From: an uncultured Pseudoflavonifractor sp.
Lineage (GTDB): Bacteria; Bacillota; Clostridia; Oscillospirales; Oscillospiraceae
Direction: 5' to 3'
Assembly (NCBI RefSeq): GCF_944387805.1
Contig: NZ_CALXGI010000005.1
Location: forward strand, 1-64,000
DNA: 64,000 bases
Shown: positions 30,802 to 39,230 of the stretch, in pieces
Numbering within the stretch: the stretch's first letter is position 1
Layout of the letters: each line of letters starts with the position of its first letter
Notes under the pieces: generated by a model
Databases searched by the model: none
What the model was told of the DNA's origin: nothing
What the model saw: only the letters and a program-made list of their open reading frames with translations
Made by a program: the position numbers and the translations under genes

Positions 30802-31944
30802 TCACATCAGCTGGCGGAACAGACTCTTGAAGTCCTCCACAGTGGCCTCTCTGGGATTGCCGGGGGCGCAGGCATCGGCGGCGGCGGACTGGGCCAGGAA
30901 GTCCAGGTCCTCCTCCTTCATGGCAGGCAGCTTGGTGGGGATACCCACGTCCTGAGACAGCTGGCGCACGGCGTCAATGGCTGCCTTGCGGTAGGCTGCC
31001 TGGTCCATGCCTGTGGTATCCACCCCCATGGCCTCGGCAATATCCTTGAACTTCTCGCCGGTGTACTCCTGATTGAACTCCATCACGATAGGGAGCATCA
31101 TGGCGCAGGCCACGCCGTGGGGGGTGTCGTACACAGCGCCCAGGGTGTGGGCCATGGAGTGGGCGATGCCCAGGCCCACGTTGGAGAAGGCCATGCCGGT
31201 GACAAACTGGCCCAGAGCCATGCCCTCCCGGCCCTCGGGCTCGTTGTTCACAGCGCTCCGCAGGTTCTTGGAGATGAGGCGGATGGCCTCCAGGTTCAGG
31301 CAGTCCGCCAAGGTCCAGGCGGCCTTGGTGGTGTAGCCCTCAATGGCGTGGGTCAGGGCGTCCATGCCGGTGGAGGCGGTGAGGCCCTTGGGCATGGTGG
31401 ACATCATGTCGGGGTCCACAATGGCGATGTCGGGGATGTCGTTGGTGTCCACGCAGACGAACTTGCGCTTGCGCTCCACGTCGGTAATGACGTAGTTGAT
31501 GGTGGCCTCGGCGGCGGTGCCGGCGGTGGTGGGCACGGCGATGGTGAACACGGTGCGGTTCTTGGTGGGGGCCACACCCTCCAGGGAGCGGACGTCGGCG
31601 AACTCGGGGTTGTTGATGATGATGCCGATGGCCTTGCCGGTGTCCATGGAGGAGCCGCCGCCGATGGTAATCATGTAGTCGGCGCCAGACTTCTTGTAGG
31701 CCTCCACGCCGGACTGGACGTTCTCAATGGTGGGGTTGGGCTTGATGTCGGAGTAGATCTCATAGGCCATGCCGGCCTCGTCCAGCAGGTCGGTGACCTT
31801 CTTGGTGACGTTGAACTTGACCAGGTCGGGGTCGGAGGCGATGAAGGCCTTCTTGTAACCCTTGGCGGCCACCAGACCGGGGATCTCCTTGATAGCGCCC
31901 TTTCCGTGATAGGAGATGGCGTTGAGCACAAAACGATTGACCAT
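30802..31944 (-). CDS. fucO: Lactaldehyde reductase (iron-dependent alcohol dehydrogenase)
   Basis: A 380-residue group III iron-containing alcohol dehydrogenase. The NAD site has TIGGGSSMDTGKAIG, followed by VPTTAGTAAEATINYVITD, the metal ligands in MDALTHAIEGYTT and GIAHSMAHTLGAVYDTPHG. In this operon it should reduce the L-lactaldehyde made by RhaD to 1,2-propanediol and regenerate NAD+ under anaerobic conditions, as FucO does. A GGAGGAG ribosome site precedes the ATG. The C-terminal end is normal for the family. Confidence 0.92.
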   Translation of the reverse strand: MVNRFVLNAISYHGKGAIKEIPGLVAAKGYKKAFIASDPDLVKFNVTKKVTDLLDEAGMAYEIYSDIKPNPTIENVQSGVEAYKKSGADYMITIGGGSSMDTGKAIGIIINNPEFADVRSLEGVAPTKNRTVFTIAVPTTAGTAAEATINYVITDVERKRKFVCVDTNDIPDIAIVDPDMMSTMPKGLTASTGMDALTHAIEGYTTKAAWTLADCLNLEAIRLISKNLRSAVNNEPEGREGMALGQFVTGMAFSNVGLGIAHSMAHTLGAVYDTPHGVACAMMLPIVMEFNQEYTGEKFKDIAEAMGVDTTGMDQAAYRKAAIDAVRQLSQDVGIPTKLPAMKEEDLDFLAQSAAADACAPGNPREATVEDFKSLFRQLM

Positions 31945-31986
31945 GGTAATACTCCTCCTGTATCTTTTCCGTTTTATTGTTTCAAT

Positions 31987-33243
31987 TCAGCGCTTGGAGA
32001 GCACATCCCGCTCATACTGGAGCACGGTGTCCAGCCAGGTGCCGTCCAGGGGCGCGCCGCACCGGCGGCAGTACTCGTCCCACACATCGCCGAAGGGCAT
32101 GGTCTTCAGCTCGTCCTGGCGCACCAGCACGGCGGTCAGGTCGCCCGCGTCCTGGTCGGCCTTCAGACTGTCGCTGGGGGTGAGCAGGGCGTAGAGCAGG
32201 GCCTTCTGCCAGTTGCGGAAGCCCAGAGTCCAGGCCGCCACCCGGTTGACCGAGGCGTCGAAATAGTCCAGGGCCATCTTCACCCGGCCCTCCAGGCCGC
32301 CGCAGCGGACAATCTCTTTGGCCATCTCCCGGGTCTCATCGTCAAAGAGGACCACGTGGTCGCTGTCCCAGCGGACGGGGCGGGTGATGTGGAGGGCGAT
32401 CTCGGGGAAGAACACCAGCAGGGCGGGGATCTTGTCGCTCACCACCTCGGTGGGGTGGTAGTGTCCGTTGTCCATAAGGGGGATGCACCTGCCCGGGTTG
32501 GCGGCGGCGTAGCTCAGGGAGAACTCGGCGCTGCCCACAGTGCAGGCCTCCACGCCGATGCCGAATACCTTGGACTCCACGCAGGGCTTGACTTTGTCAA
32601 AGTCAAAGGGTTCGGAGAGAATCTCATCAATGGACTCCTTATAGCGCATCCGGGGCCCCATACGGTCGGCGGGGATGTCCTTGAAGCCGTCGCCGGTCCA
32701 GATGTTCATGACGCAGGGCTGTCCCAGCTCCTCGGCCAGATACTGGCTGATGCGGATGCAGGCCTTGCCGTGGTCAATCCAGAAGCGGCGGGTCTCCTCA
32801 TTGGGAGAGGACAGGGTCAGAGGGTCGCACATGGGGTGGGAGAAGAAGGTGGGGTTGAAGTCGCAGCCCAAGCCCCGCGCCTTGCAGAAGTCCACCCACT
32901 TCTTGAAGTGCTTGGGCTCCAGCTTGTCCCGGTCCACCCAGCCGCCGTTGCCGTCGTCAAAGATGGCGTAGCTGGCGTGGAGGTTCAGCTTTTTCATGCC
33001 AGGGCACAGCTTGAGAACCATGTCGATGTCAGCCATCAGCTCTTCAGGGGTGCGGGCCCGGCCGGGGTAATTGCCTGTGGTCTGGATGCCGCCGGTGAGG
33101 GGCTTGGTTGGGTCGGTGTCAAAGCCGCGAACGTCGTCGCCCTGCCAACAGTGGAGAGAGACGGGAGCTTTCATCAGCCGCTCCATGGCCTGCTCGGTGT
33201 CCACACCCAGCGCGGCGTATTTCTCTTTCGCTTCGTTATACAT
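31987..33243 (-). CDS. rhaA: L-rhamnose isomerase
   Basis: A 418-residue RhaA that converts L-rhamnose to L-rhamnulose. Characteristic stretches are SLHCWQGDDVRGFD near residue 30, LNLHASYAIFDDG near 95, GLGCDFNPTFFSHPMC near 127, the metal-site region WIDHGKACIRISQYLAEELG and VMNIWTGDGFKDIPADR, and MDNGHYHPTEVVSDKI near 260. Length matches characterised enzymes. The start overlaps the rhaB stop by eight bases, so translation is coupled. No rhamnose mutarotase (rhaM) gene is present in the operon. Confidence 0.96.
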   Translation of the reverse strand: MYNEAKEKYAALGVDTEQAMERLMKAPVSLHCWQGDDVRGFDTDPTKPLTGGIQTTGNYPGRARTPEELMADIDMVLKLCPGMKKLNLHASYAIFDDGNGGWVDRDKLEPKHFKKWVDFCKARGLGCDFNPTFFSHPMCDPLTLSSPNEETRRFWIDHGKACIRISQYLAEELGQPCVMNIWTGDGFKDIPADRMGPRMRYKESIDEILSEPFDFDKVKPCVESKVFGIGVEACTVGSAEFSLSYAAANPGRCIPLMDNGHYHPTEVVSDKIPALLVFFPEIALHITRPVRWDSDHVVLFDDETREMAKEIVRCGGLEGRVKMALDYFDASVNRVAAWTLGFRNWQKALLYALLTPSDSLKADQDAGDLTAVLVRQDELKTMPFGDVWDEYCRRCGAPLDGTWLDTVLQYERDVLSKR

Positions 33244-34552
33244 ATGCAGCCTCCTGCAGCAGAATATTTCCCAGGGCCGTGGCCTCGGGGGAGCCGGTAA
33301 TCACCGGCCGGCCGATGGCCTGCCAGGTAAGGTGATTAAGGTAGGTGTTGTTGGCGCCGCCGCCCACAATGCACAGCACATCAAACTTTTCGCCGGTGAT
33401 GTTTTCCAGCTCGTCCAGGGCGGCTGCGTAGGCGTGGGCCAGGCTCTGATAGATGGCATGGGCGTACTGACCAGGTGTCTGGGGTATGGGCCAGTTCTTC
33501 CGGGCGCACTCATCGTCAATCTCCGCCATCACCGACTTGGGCGCCAGATAGCGGGCGCTGTTTACGTCCAGGCGGTAGTCGAAATTGGCCTCGTCCCTGG
33601 CCATTTGGGCCAGCTGGGCGAAGGAGTACCGGTCTTCCAGCTCCCGCTTGAGACACTGGACCAGCCACAGTCCCATAATGTTCTTGAGAAACCGGATGGT
33701 GCCCACGCCGCCCTCATTGGTGAAGTTGGCCTTCATAGCCTCAGGGGTGGTGATGGGCTGCTCCAGCTCTGCTCCCAGCAGAGACCAGGTGCCGCTGGAG
33801 ATGTAGGCCGTGCCCTTTCGGGGCAGGGCGGCGATGGCGGAGGCGGTGTCGTGGGTGGCGGGGAGGACTACGTCGCAGGTGAAGCCAACTTCCCGGGCGA
33901 TGTCCCCCTTCAGCCGGCCCAGCTTTACCGGCGGGCGCTGGGGCTGGGCGGCGAAGAGCCGCTCCGGCAGGCCCAGAGCGGAAATGATCTCCATATCCCA
34001 TGTCCTGCGCCTGGCATCCAGCAGACCGGTGGAGCTGGCGTTGGTGTACTCGTGGGCCTTCATGCCTGAGAGATAGAAACTCAGGTACTCGGGCAGCATG
34101 AGGAAATCCGCCGCATGCTCCAGCCGTCCGCGGGCCTTGTCCCAGCAGAGCTGGTAGATGGTGTTGAAGGGCTGAAACTGAATACCGGTCCGCTCATAGA
34201 GCCTTTCAAAGGAAATTGTCTTGTGGGCCAGCTCAGCCCCCTCTCCGCCCCGGCTGTCCCGGTAGCAGTACAGGGGCAGGATGGGCTGGTCCTGGCTGTC
34301 CAGCAGCACATAGTCCACCGCCCATGTGTCGATGCCCACGCTGTCGGGCACAATGCCCTGCTCCCTGCAGGCCTTCAGGCCGCCCACCACCTCCCGGCAC
34401 AGCCGGTCCAGGTCCCACACCAGGTGGCCCTCCCGCTCTTCAGGCAGGTTGGGAAAGCGGTAGACCTCCTTCATTTTCAGCTCGCCGTTCTCCCTCCAGG
34501 CGGCAATATGCCGGCCGGATGAGGCGCCGATGTCAATGGCTAAGTGTATCAT
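33236..34552 (-). CDS. rhaB: Rhamnulokinase
   Basis: A 438-residue FGGY-family kinase that phosphorylates L-rhamnulose. The N-terminal ATP-site strand is HLAIDIGASSGRHIAAW; other family features are VGIDTWAVDYVLLD near 92, LLDARRRTWDMEI, the ATHDTASAIAALP segment, YISSGTWSLLGAEL, and the C-terminal DVLCIVGGGANNTYLNHLTWQAIGRPV adenosine-binding motif (conserved GGGxxN). Somewhat shorter than the 480-490 residue proteobacterial enzymes but complete. It lies between the GPH transporter gene and rhaA. Confidence 0.95.
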   Translation of the reverse strand: MIHLAIDIGASSGRHIAAWRENGELKMKEVYRFPNLPEEREGHLVWDLDRLCREVVGGLKACREQGIVPDSVGIDTWAVDYVLLDSQDQPILPLYCYRDSRGGEGAELAHKTISFERLYERTGIQFQPFNTIYQLCWDKARGRLEHAADFLMLPEYLSFYLSGMKAHEYTNASSTGLLDARRRTWDMEIISALGLPERLFAAQPQRPPVKLGRLKGDIAREVGFTCDVVLPATHDTASAIAALPRKGTAYISSGTWSLLGAELEQPITTPEAMKANFTNEGGVGTIRFLKNIMGLWLVQCLKRELEDRYSFAQLAQMARDEANFDYRLDVNSARYLAPKSVMAEIDDECARKNWPIPQTPGQYAHAIYQSLAHAYAAALDELENITGEKFDVLCIVGGGANNTYLNHLTWQAIGRPVITGSPEATALGNILLQEAAYV

Positions 34553-34585
34553 TTCCGATGCCCTCTCTTTTTTGGGGTTTAGAGG

Positions 34586-36049
34586 TCAGTCCTCCTGCTG
34601 CTTGTGGCGGGCAGCGATAGCGGCCTGCTCCTCGGGCAGCTTCTTCTCCACAGTGAAGAAGAAGATCAGCGCCGCGCACACCACATAGGCGATGGTCTCC
34701 ACCCAGATATAGCCCACGGTGATGGTGCTCTGGACGGCGGCAGTCTGCACAAGGGTCTCTGCTCCACCGGTGGGCTTCTGGTAGTTGACCGCGCCCAGCA
34801 TGGCCATGAATACGGCGTTCATGATGGGGGTGGCGGCCACCATCAGGGAGGAATAAATGCTCATGGTCAGGCCGTCAGTGCGGATGCCGCGCTTGAACTC
34901 GATGTGGTCAATGACGTCGGCCAGCATGGCCAGAATCAGGTAGCAGGCGGGGGCGGAGCCCAGGCACTTGAGGGCCACGCCGACGGCCACCAGGACAAAG
35001 TTGTGGCTGCCCAGTCCGGCGATCACGCCGCCCACGGCGCCCAGCAGCATGCCCGCCAGACACACAATACGCTTGGAGAACTTGTTGGCCAGGGGCACCA
35101 CAAACAGGGCTGCCACCGCCATGGGGATGGCGCCCAGAACAGCCAGAATGGTCTGGGCAAAGCCCCAGTCGATGGTGCCGGTGGCGCCGATGACCCACTC
35201 GCAGAAGTAGCTCATGGAGCCGTTTTTCATGGCGCCGGCCCACTGGAAGCCCAGGTAGAAGAGAATGACAATCCACCACCACTTCTCACTGGTGACGGCC
35301 CCCAGCTGCTCGCCCAGAGAGGCGGCCTTAGCCTTGGTCTCCTGAGCATCTCCCTTTCCCATGGCCTCTTCAGTGACCCGCTCGCGGGTAAACTTGTACT
35401 GGAGGAAGATAGTCAGGGCGGAGAAAATAGCCACGGCCAGCATGACCATGAACCACATGTTCTGGTCGTTCTTCATCACCTGGCTCACCAGGATGGGGAA
35501 TACCATGGAGCCCACGCCCATAACGCCCAGACCGGCCACATTGGTGAAGGAGGCCAGGGCGCCCCGCTGCTGGCTGTTGCGGGTGGACACGGGGATGAGG
35601 GTGGAGTTGGCGGTGTTGTAGATGGGATAGGCCACGGCATAATAGAGGTTGTAGGCGATGGCAATCCACACCATCTTGGCCACGCCCTCAAAGGGGACGA
35701 TAAACATGAGCACGCTGGCCACCGACAGCGTCAGGGCGGACAGCAGCACCCAGGGCCGGGCTTTACCCGCCAGGCAGCGGGTGCGCTCGATGAGCTGGCC
35801 CACAATCAGGTTGGCCGCCACGATAAGGACCGTGGACGCCACCTGGAGCACAGAGAGAAATGCCTCATCCAGGGCCAGCACATCGGTGAAGTACTTGTTG
35901 AGGAAACTGGTGAAAATGCCAGAGGAGAGCAGGGCTCCGAAGGGGCCGATAAAGTAGCCCAGCAGCATCTCAGGGAGCCGAACTTCCGGGGATCGAATCA
36001 GGGATCTGGTGAGGGGTGTGTTCCAGAAGTCATTTTTTTTGTTGTTCAT
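34586..36049 (-). CDS. GPH-family (MelB-like) sugar:cation symporter
   Basis: A 487-residue transporter with about twelve membrane helices. Typical GPH features are an N-terminal LGYFIGPFGALLSSGIFTSFLNKYFTDVLALDEAFL, the VGQLIERTR loop after TM2, ANSTLIPVSTRNSQQRG in the central loop, and MLADVIDHIEFKRGIRTDGLTMSIYSSLMVAATPI near the C-terminus (the DxxDxxE...R..G...S.ysf motif). Context makes L-rhamnose or a rhamnose-containing glycoside the likely substrate; it is 15 bases after the GH78 gene. Confidence 0.9.
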   Translation of the reverse strand: MNNKKNDFWNTPLTRSLIRSPEVRLPEMLLGYFIGPFGALLSSGIFTSFLNKYFTDVLALDEAFLSVLQVASTVLIVAANLIVGQLIERTRCLAGKARPWVLLSALTLSVASVLMFIVPFEGVAKMVWIAIAYNLYYAVAYPIYNTANSTLIPVSTRNSQQRGALASFTNVAGLGVMGVGSMVFPILVSQVMKNDQNMWFMVMLAVAIFSALTIFLQYKFTRERVTEEAMGKGDAQETKAKAASLGEQLGAVTSEKWWWIVILFYLGFQWAGAMKNGSMSYFCEWVIGATGTIDWGFAQTILAVLGAIPMAVAALFVVPLANKFSKRIVCLAGMLLGAVGGVIAGLGSHNFVLVAVGVALKCLGSAPACYLILAMLADVIDHIEFKRGIRTDGLTMSIYSSLMVAATPIMNAVFMAMLGAVNYQKPTGGAETLVQTAAVQSTITVGYIWVETIAYVVCAALIFFFTVEKKLPEEQAAIAARHKQQED

Positions 36050-36064
36050 AGTCCAAGTCCTTTC

Positions 36065-38608
36065 TCACAGCTTGCAGGCCCGTGTGTGGGTTCCGCTACT
36101 GTAAATTGTATGACTTCTGTCGGGCAGCGTCAACTCACAACTTGCGCCCACAGGCACCGTCACCGTTACGGTCAGCGTGCCGTTCTCCGCCTTCCAGTCC
36201 ACTGCGGCCCGCCCGTAAGGGGTCTCCACCCAGGCGCTGGCCCAGGTGAGGCCGCCGCCCACCAGAGGCTTGACGGCAAAGCGTTTGTAGCCCGCCTCCA
36301 GGGGCTCGATACCCGCCACACGGCGGTAGAGAAAGTCTCCCACCGCGCCGGAGGCATAGTGGTTGTAAGAGATCATCTTGTCGGTGCCGTCGTCCCCGAT
36401 GGGACACTGGCCGTTTTCGTCCAGGCCGTCCCACCGCTCCCAGATAGTGGTAGCTCCCATCTTTACCTCATAGAGCCAGGATGGACACTTGGTGTTGAGA
36501 AGCATTTTATAGGCCGTGTCGGCATGGCCGTTGTCGGCCAGGGCAAAGAGGATGTAGGGTGTGCCGGGGAAGCCGGTGCCGATGCAGAAGTTGTTCTTCT
36601 CCACCAGCCGGGCCAGGTTGTCCGCCGCCTTTGCGCGAACCTCCGGCGGAAACATGCCGAACTGGAGGGGCAGGACATAGGCTGTCTGGAACTCGTTGAG
36701 GAGTTTGCCCTGGCCGTCAGTGAACACAGAGCAGTAGGCGTCGGCCACCTTGGCGCTCAGGTCTTTGTAGTAGACGGCGTCCTCCTGCTCGCCCAGCAGC
36801 TGGGCCACCTGAGCGGTGACCGCGCTGGTGTGACACAGGCTGGCAGTGGCAGTCCACTTGCTGCGGGCCTGCCACTGCTGCATCTTGGGCACATCAGGGG
36901 CCACCCAGTCCCCGAAGTGGAGCACCGAGGGGGTGCTCCAGATGTATCGCTTCTTGCCGAAGCTGAAAAGCCCCGCCCAGAATTTGCAGGCCTTCACATA
37001 TTTTTTCATGACCGGGTAGAATCTTTTCAGGATAGACAGGTCTCCACGGGCCATATACTCCGCCCAGGGCACCAGCACACAGGCGTCGCCCCACCAGTCC
37101 ACCGCCATGGCGGGCATGGTGGCTGGAAAACCATACCCCTGGACAGGCACCGTGTTGGGGATGCCTCCGCCGGGCAGCTGCTCAGCCTGCACATCCAGCA
37201 TCCACTTCTCCAGGAAGCCGCTCATGTCGAAGTTGAAGCAGGCCGTGGGGGAGAACACGGCGATGTCGCCGGTCCAGCCCATACGCTCATCACGCTGGGG
37301 GCAGTCGGTGGGGATGTCCACAAAGTTGGACTTGGCCCCCCAGCGGATATTGGACTGGAGCTGGTTGAGCATCTCGTCGGAGCAGGAAAAGCCGCCGTTG
37401 TCAGCCAGGTCGGAGTAGAGGGCCACAGCGGTCACATCGATATCCTCCGCGCCGATGCCCTCCACCCCCGCATAGCGGAAGCCCATGTAGGTAAACCGCG
37501 GGGAATAGGTCTGCTCCCCGTCCGCGCAGGTGTACGCGATGCGGGCCTTGGCGGTGCGGAGAAAGGCGGTGTTCAGGGTGCCGTCCGGGTTGAGGATCTC
37601 GGCGTGGCGCACCAGAATTTTCTGACCCCGCTTGCCCCGGATCTTCAGCCGGACCACGCCGGCAAAATTCTGACCAAAGTCGTACACCAGGCAGTTTCCA
37701 ACTTTGGTACAGGAGATAGGGGAAAATTCCTCGTGGGCGGTGACTGCCGGGCCGTAGGATGCCCGGATGGCTGGGCTGACCCGTAGTTTCTCCACCGTGG
37801 CGTTGCGCCAGCTGCCGGTCTCTGCGGTGGCGTCGTACACCTCGCCGTCGTACAGGTCGGCCTCCCGGAGGGGGCCCTCCTCAGTGACCTGCCAGGAAGG
37901 ATCGGTACCCACAATCTCCTCTGTTCCGTCCTTGTAGACGACCCGCAGTTCCAGCAGCAGGGCCTGCCGGTCGGCAGTAACCCGATTCTTCCGTGTGAAT
38001 ACAAAGGAGCCCACCGCCCAGCCGCCGGCTACTACTGCCGTCAGGGTGTTATCCTTCCGGAGCTGACCGGTCACGTCGTAGGTCTGGTATTGCAGATTGG
38101 TCTTGTAGGAGGTAAAGCCGGGGGCAAAGTACTCGTTGCCCACCGGTGCGCCGTTGAGGGTCAGTTGATAGATCCCCATGGCGGTGGAGCGGATTTTAGC
38201 CTCCTTCACTTCTCCCCGGAGGGCAAAGGTCTTGCGGAAGGTCATGGGTACGGGAGAGACCTTTTTCTCGGTAAAGGAGTAGGCCCCGTCGCTGATCCAC
38301 TGGGCATCCCAGGGGGTATCCAGCCGTCCGGTCTCAAAAGTCAGCTCCGCCCGGGCCGTCTCCCCGGCGTCGTCCACCGCCGTCAGCTCTGCACGGTAAC
38401 GGGTAAAGGGCTTGAGGGCCGGACCGCCGTAGGGGATGGCGGCCTGCTGGACGGTCTCCACCGTCCAGCCGTTGACCGTCAGAACGGCTTTGGCCAGCTC
38501 TGCTCCGGCCCGGTCGCTGTCCAGGGAGAAGCCAAACCTGGGTGCGGCCGCATCCGTGACGCAGTGTTCCCGCTGATTTTCACAGGTAAATGTTCTGATG
38601 GTAAGCAT
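36065..38608 (-). CDS. Alpha-L-rhamnosidase, GH78, cytoplasmic
   Basis: An 847-residue GH78 enzyme. Domain order: an N-terminal beta domain (~1-110), the Bac_rhamnosid_N domain (~110-280, WDAQWISDGAY, FRKTFALRG, GNEYFAPGFTSYKTNLQYQTYDV), a concanavalin-like domain with DFGQNFAGVVRLKI near 290, and the (alpha/alpha)6 catalytic barrel with FVDIPTDCPQRDERMGWTGDIAVF, whose acidic residues include the general acid, near 420, and TTIWERWDGL near 720. There is no signal peptide, so it cleaves imported rhamnosides such as flavonoid glycosides or wall oligosaccharides. The ATG at 38608 has a GAAAGG ribosome site; the frame continues 33 codons upstream through the terminator hairpin and is not used. 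Confidence 0.93.
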   Translation of the reverse strand: MLTIRTFTCENQREHCVTDAAAPRFGFSLDSDRAGAELAKAVLTVNGWTVETVQQAAIPYGGPALKPFTRYRAELTAVDDAGETARAELTFETGRLDTPWDAQWISDGAYSFTEKKVSPVPMTFRKTFALRGEVKEAKIRSTAMGIYQLTLNGAPVGNEYFAPGFTSYKTNLQYQTYDVTGQLRKDNTLTAVVAGGWAVGSFVFTRKNRVTADRQALLLELRVVYKDGTEEIVGTDPSWQVTEEGPLREADLYDGEVYDATAETGSWRNATVEKLRVSPAIRASYGPAVTAHEEFSPISCTKVGNCLVYDFGQNFAGVVRLKIRGKRGQKILVRHAEILNPDGTLNTAFLRTAKARIAYTCADGEQTYSPRFTYMGFRYAGVEGIGAEDIDVTAVALYSDLADNGGFSCSDEMLNQLQSNIRWGAKSNFVDIPTDCPQRDERMGWTGDIAVFSPTACFNFDMSGFLEKWMLDVQAEQLPGGGIPNTVPVQGYGFPATMPAMAVDWWGDACVLVPWAEYMARGDLSILKRFYPVMKKYVKACKFWAGLFSFGKKRYIWSTPSVLHFGDWVAPDVPKMQQWQARSKWTATASLCHTSAVTAQVAQLLGEQEDAVYYKDLSAKVADAYCSVFTDGQGKLLNEFQTAYVLPLQFGMFPPEVRAKAADNLARLVEKNNFCIGTGFPGTPYILFALADNGHADTAYKMLLNTKCPSWLYEVKMGATTIWERWDGLDENGQCPIGDDGTDKMISYNHYASGAVGDFLYRRVAGIEPLEAGYKRFAVKPLVGGGLTWASAWVETPYGRAAVDWKAENGTLTVTVTVPVGASCELTLPDRSHTIYSSGTHTRACKL

Positions 38609-38669
38609 ATGTAACCGGCCTTTCTTACGCAGATATTCCTTCTTCTCTCCCGCCCCTGCCGGGCAAAGA

Positions 38670-38709
38670 AATTGCTGTGCCCAGGGTGGGGTCCCCAGGC
38701 ACAGCAATT
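38670..38709 (-). terminator. Terminator/attenuator between the GH3 unit and the GH78-rha operon
   Basis: AATTGCTGTGCC pairs with GGCACAGCAATT (12 bp, further extended by TGGGG/CCC(C)A), followed on the minus strand by TCTTTGCC. It probably ends or attenuates the upstream two-gene transcript. Confidence 0.65.
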
Positions 38710-38751
38710 CAAACCCTGTTCAGGCCTTCAACGCTTGCCTGTAGGTTTTTC

Positions 38752-39228
38752 TCAGGCTTCCTTCTTGTTGAGGCGGAAGAAAGCGGCTGCCATGGCTGCC
38801 ACCGCAGACACGGCCAGGCAGATCATGTTGACGATGGTGCCGGTGGCGGAGGACAGGTTTTCAGGGGTCTGGACCTCCAGGGTGACGTCGGCGTTGGAGA
38901 AGTAGATGTAGCCCAAGCCCTCGGCTCTGGCGGCAATCAGGTTGATAAGGCAGAGCGTGAGAAGCACAGGGATGGCAATGCGCATGGCGCCGGAGATCAC
39001 CTCCACCACAGTGGCGGCAGCGCCGGTCAGCTTCACCTGGGCCAGGATAATTACCAGCACCAGCAGAATAATGGCGGGAATCCCGTAATTCAGCATGCTG
39101 CTGACTTTGGCGTTCTGGAAGTAACCCTCGCCGGAGATATTTACGCCGTAGACAATGAGAGAGGCCACCGCCAGGATGGCGGCAATCAGATTAACCCAAA
39201 CGCCAGCGGACTGTTTCTTGATGTTCAT
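38752..39228 (-). CDS. Small membrane protein paired with the GH3 glycosidase
   Basis: A 158-residue integral membrane protein with four predicted helices (about residues 8-28, 45-65, 70-98 and 130-150) and one extracellular loop between helices 3 and 4 (ARAEGLGYIYFSNADVTLEV region). It starts two bases after the GH3 stop with a GGAGG ribosome site, so it is made together with the membrane-bound glycosidase. The frame continues upstream into the GH3 gene but no start there is better. I do not recognise a family; it may be a membrane partner or stabiliser of the glycosidase. Confidence 0.7.
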   Translation of the reverse strand: MNIKKQSAGVWVNLIAAILAVASLIVYGVNISGEGYFQNAKVSSMLNYGIPAIILLVLVIILAQVKLTGAAATVVEVISGAMRIAIPVLLTLCLINLIAARAEGLGYIYFSNADVTLEVQTPENLSSATGTIVNMICLAVSAVAAMAAAFFRLNKKEA

Positions 39229-39230
39229 GG

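Noticed and set aside
31117..33300. Long plus-strand open frame opposite fucO and rhaA
   Set aside because: Antisense to two clear enzymes; GGxVHxG-type composition without any domain.
34604..37786. Very long plus-strand open frame (over 1000 codons) across the transporter and GH78 genes
   Set aside because: It is the antisense shadow of two well-supported genes, with His/Gly/Val-rich composition typical of the reverse frame of GC-rich coding DNA and no ribosome site.
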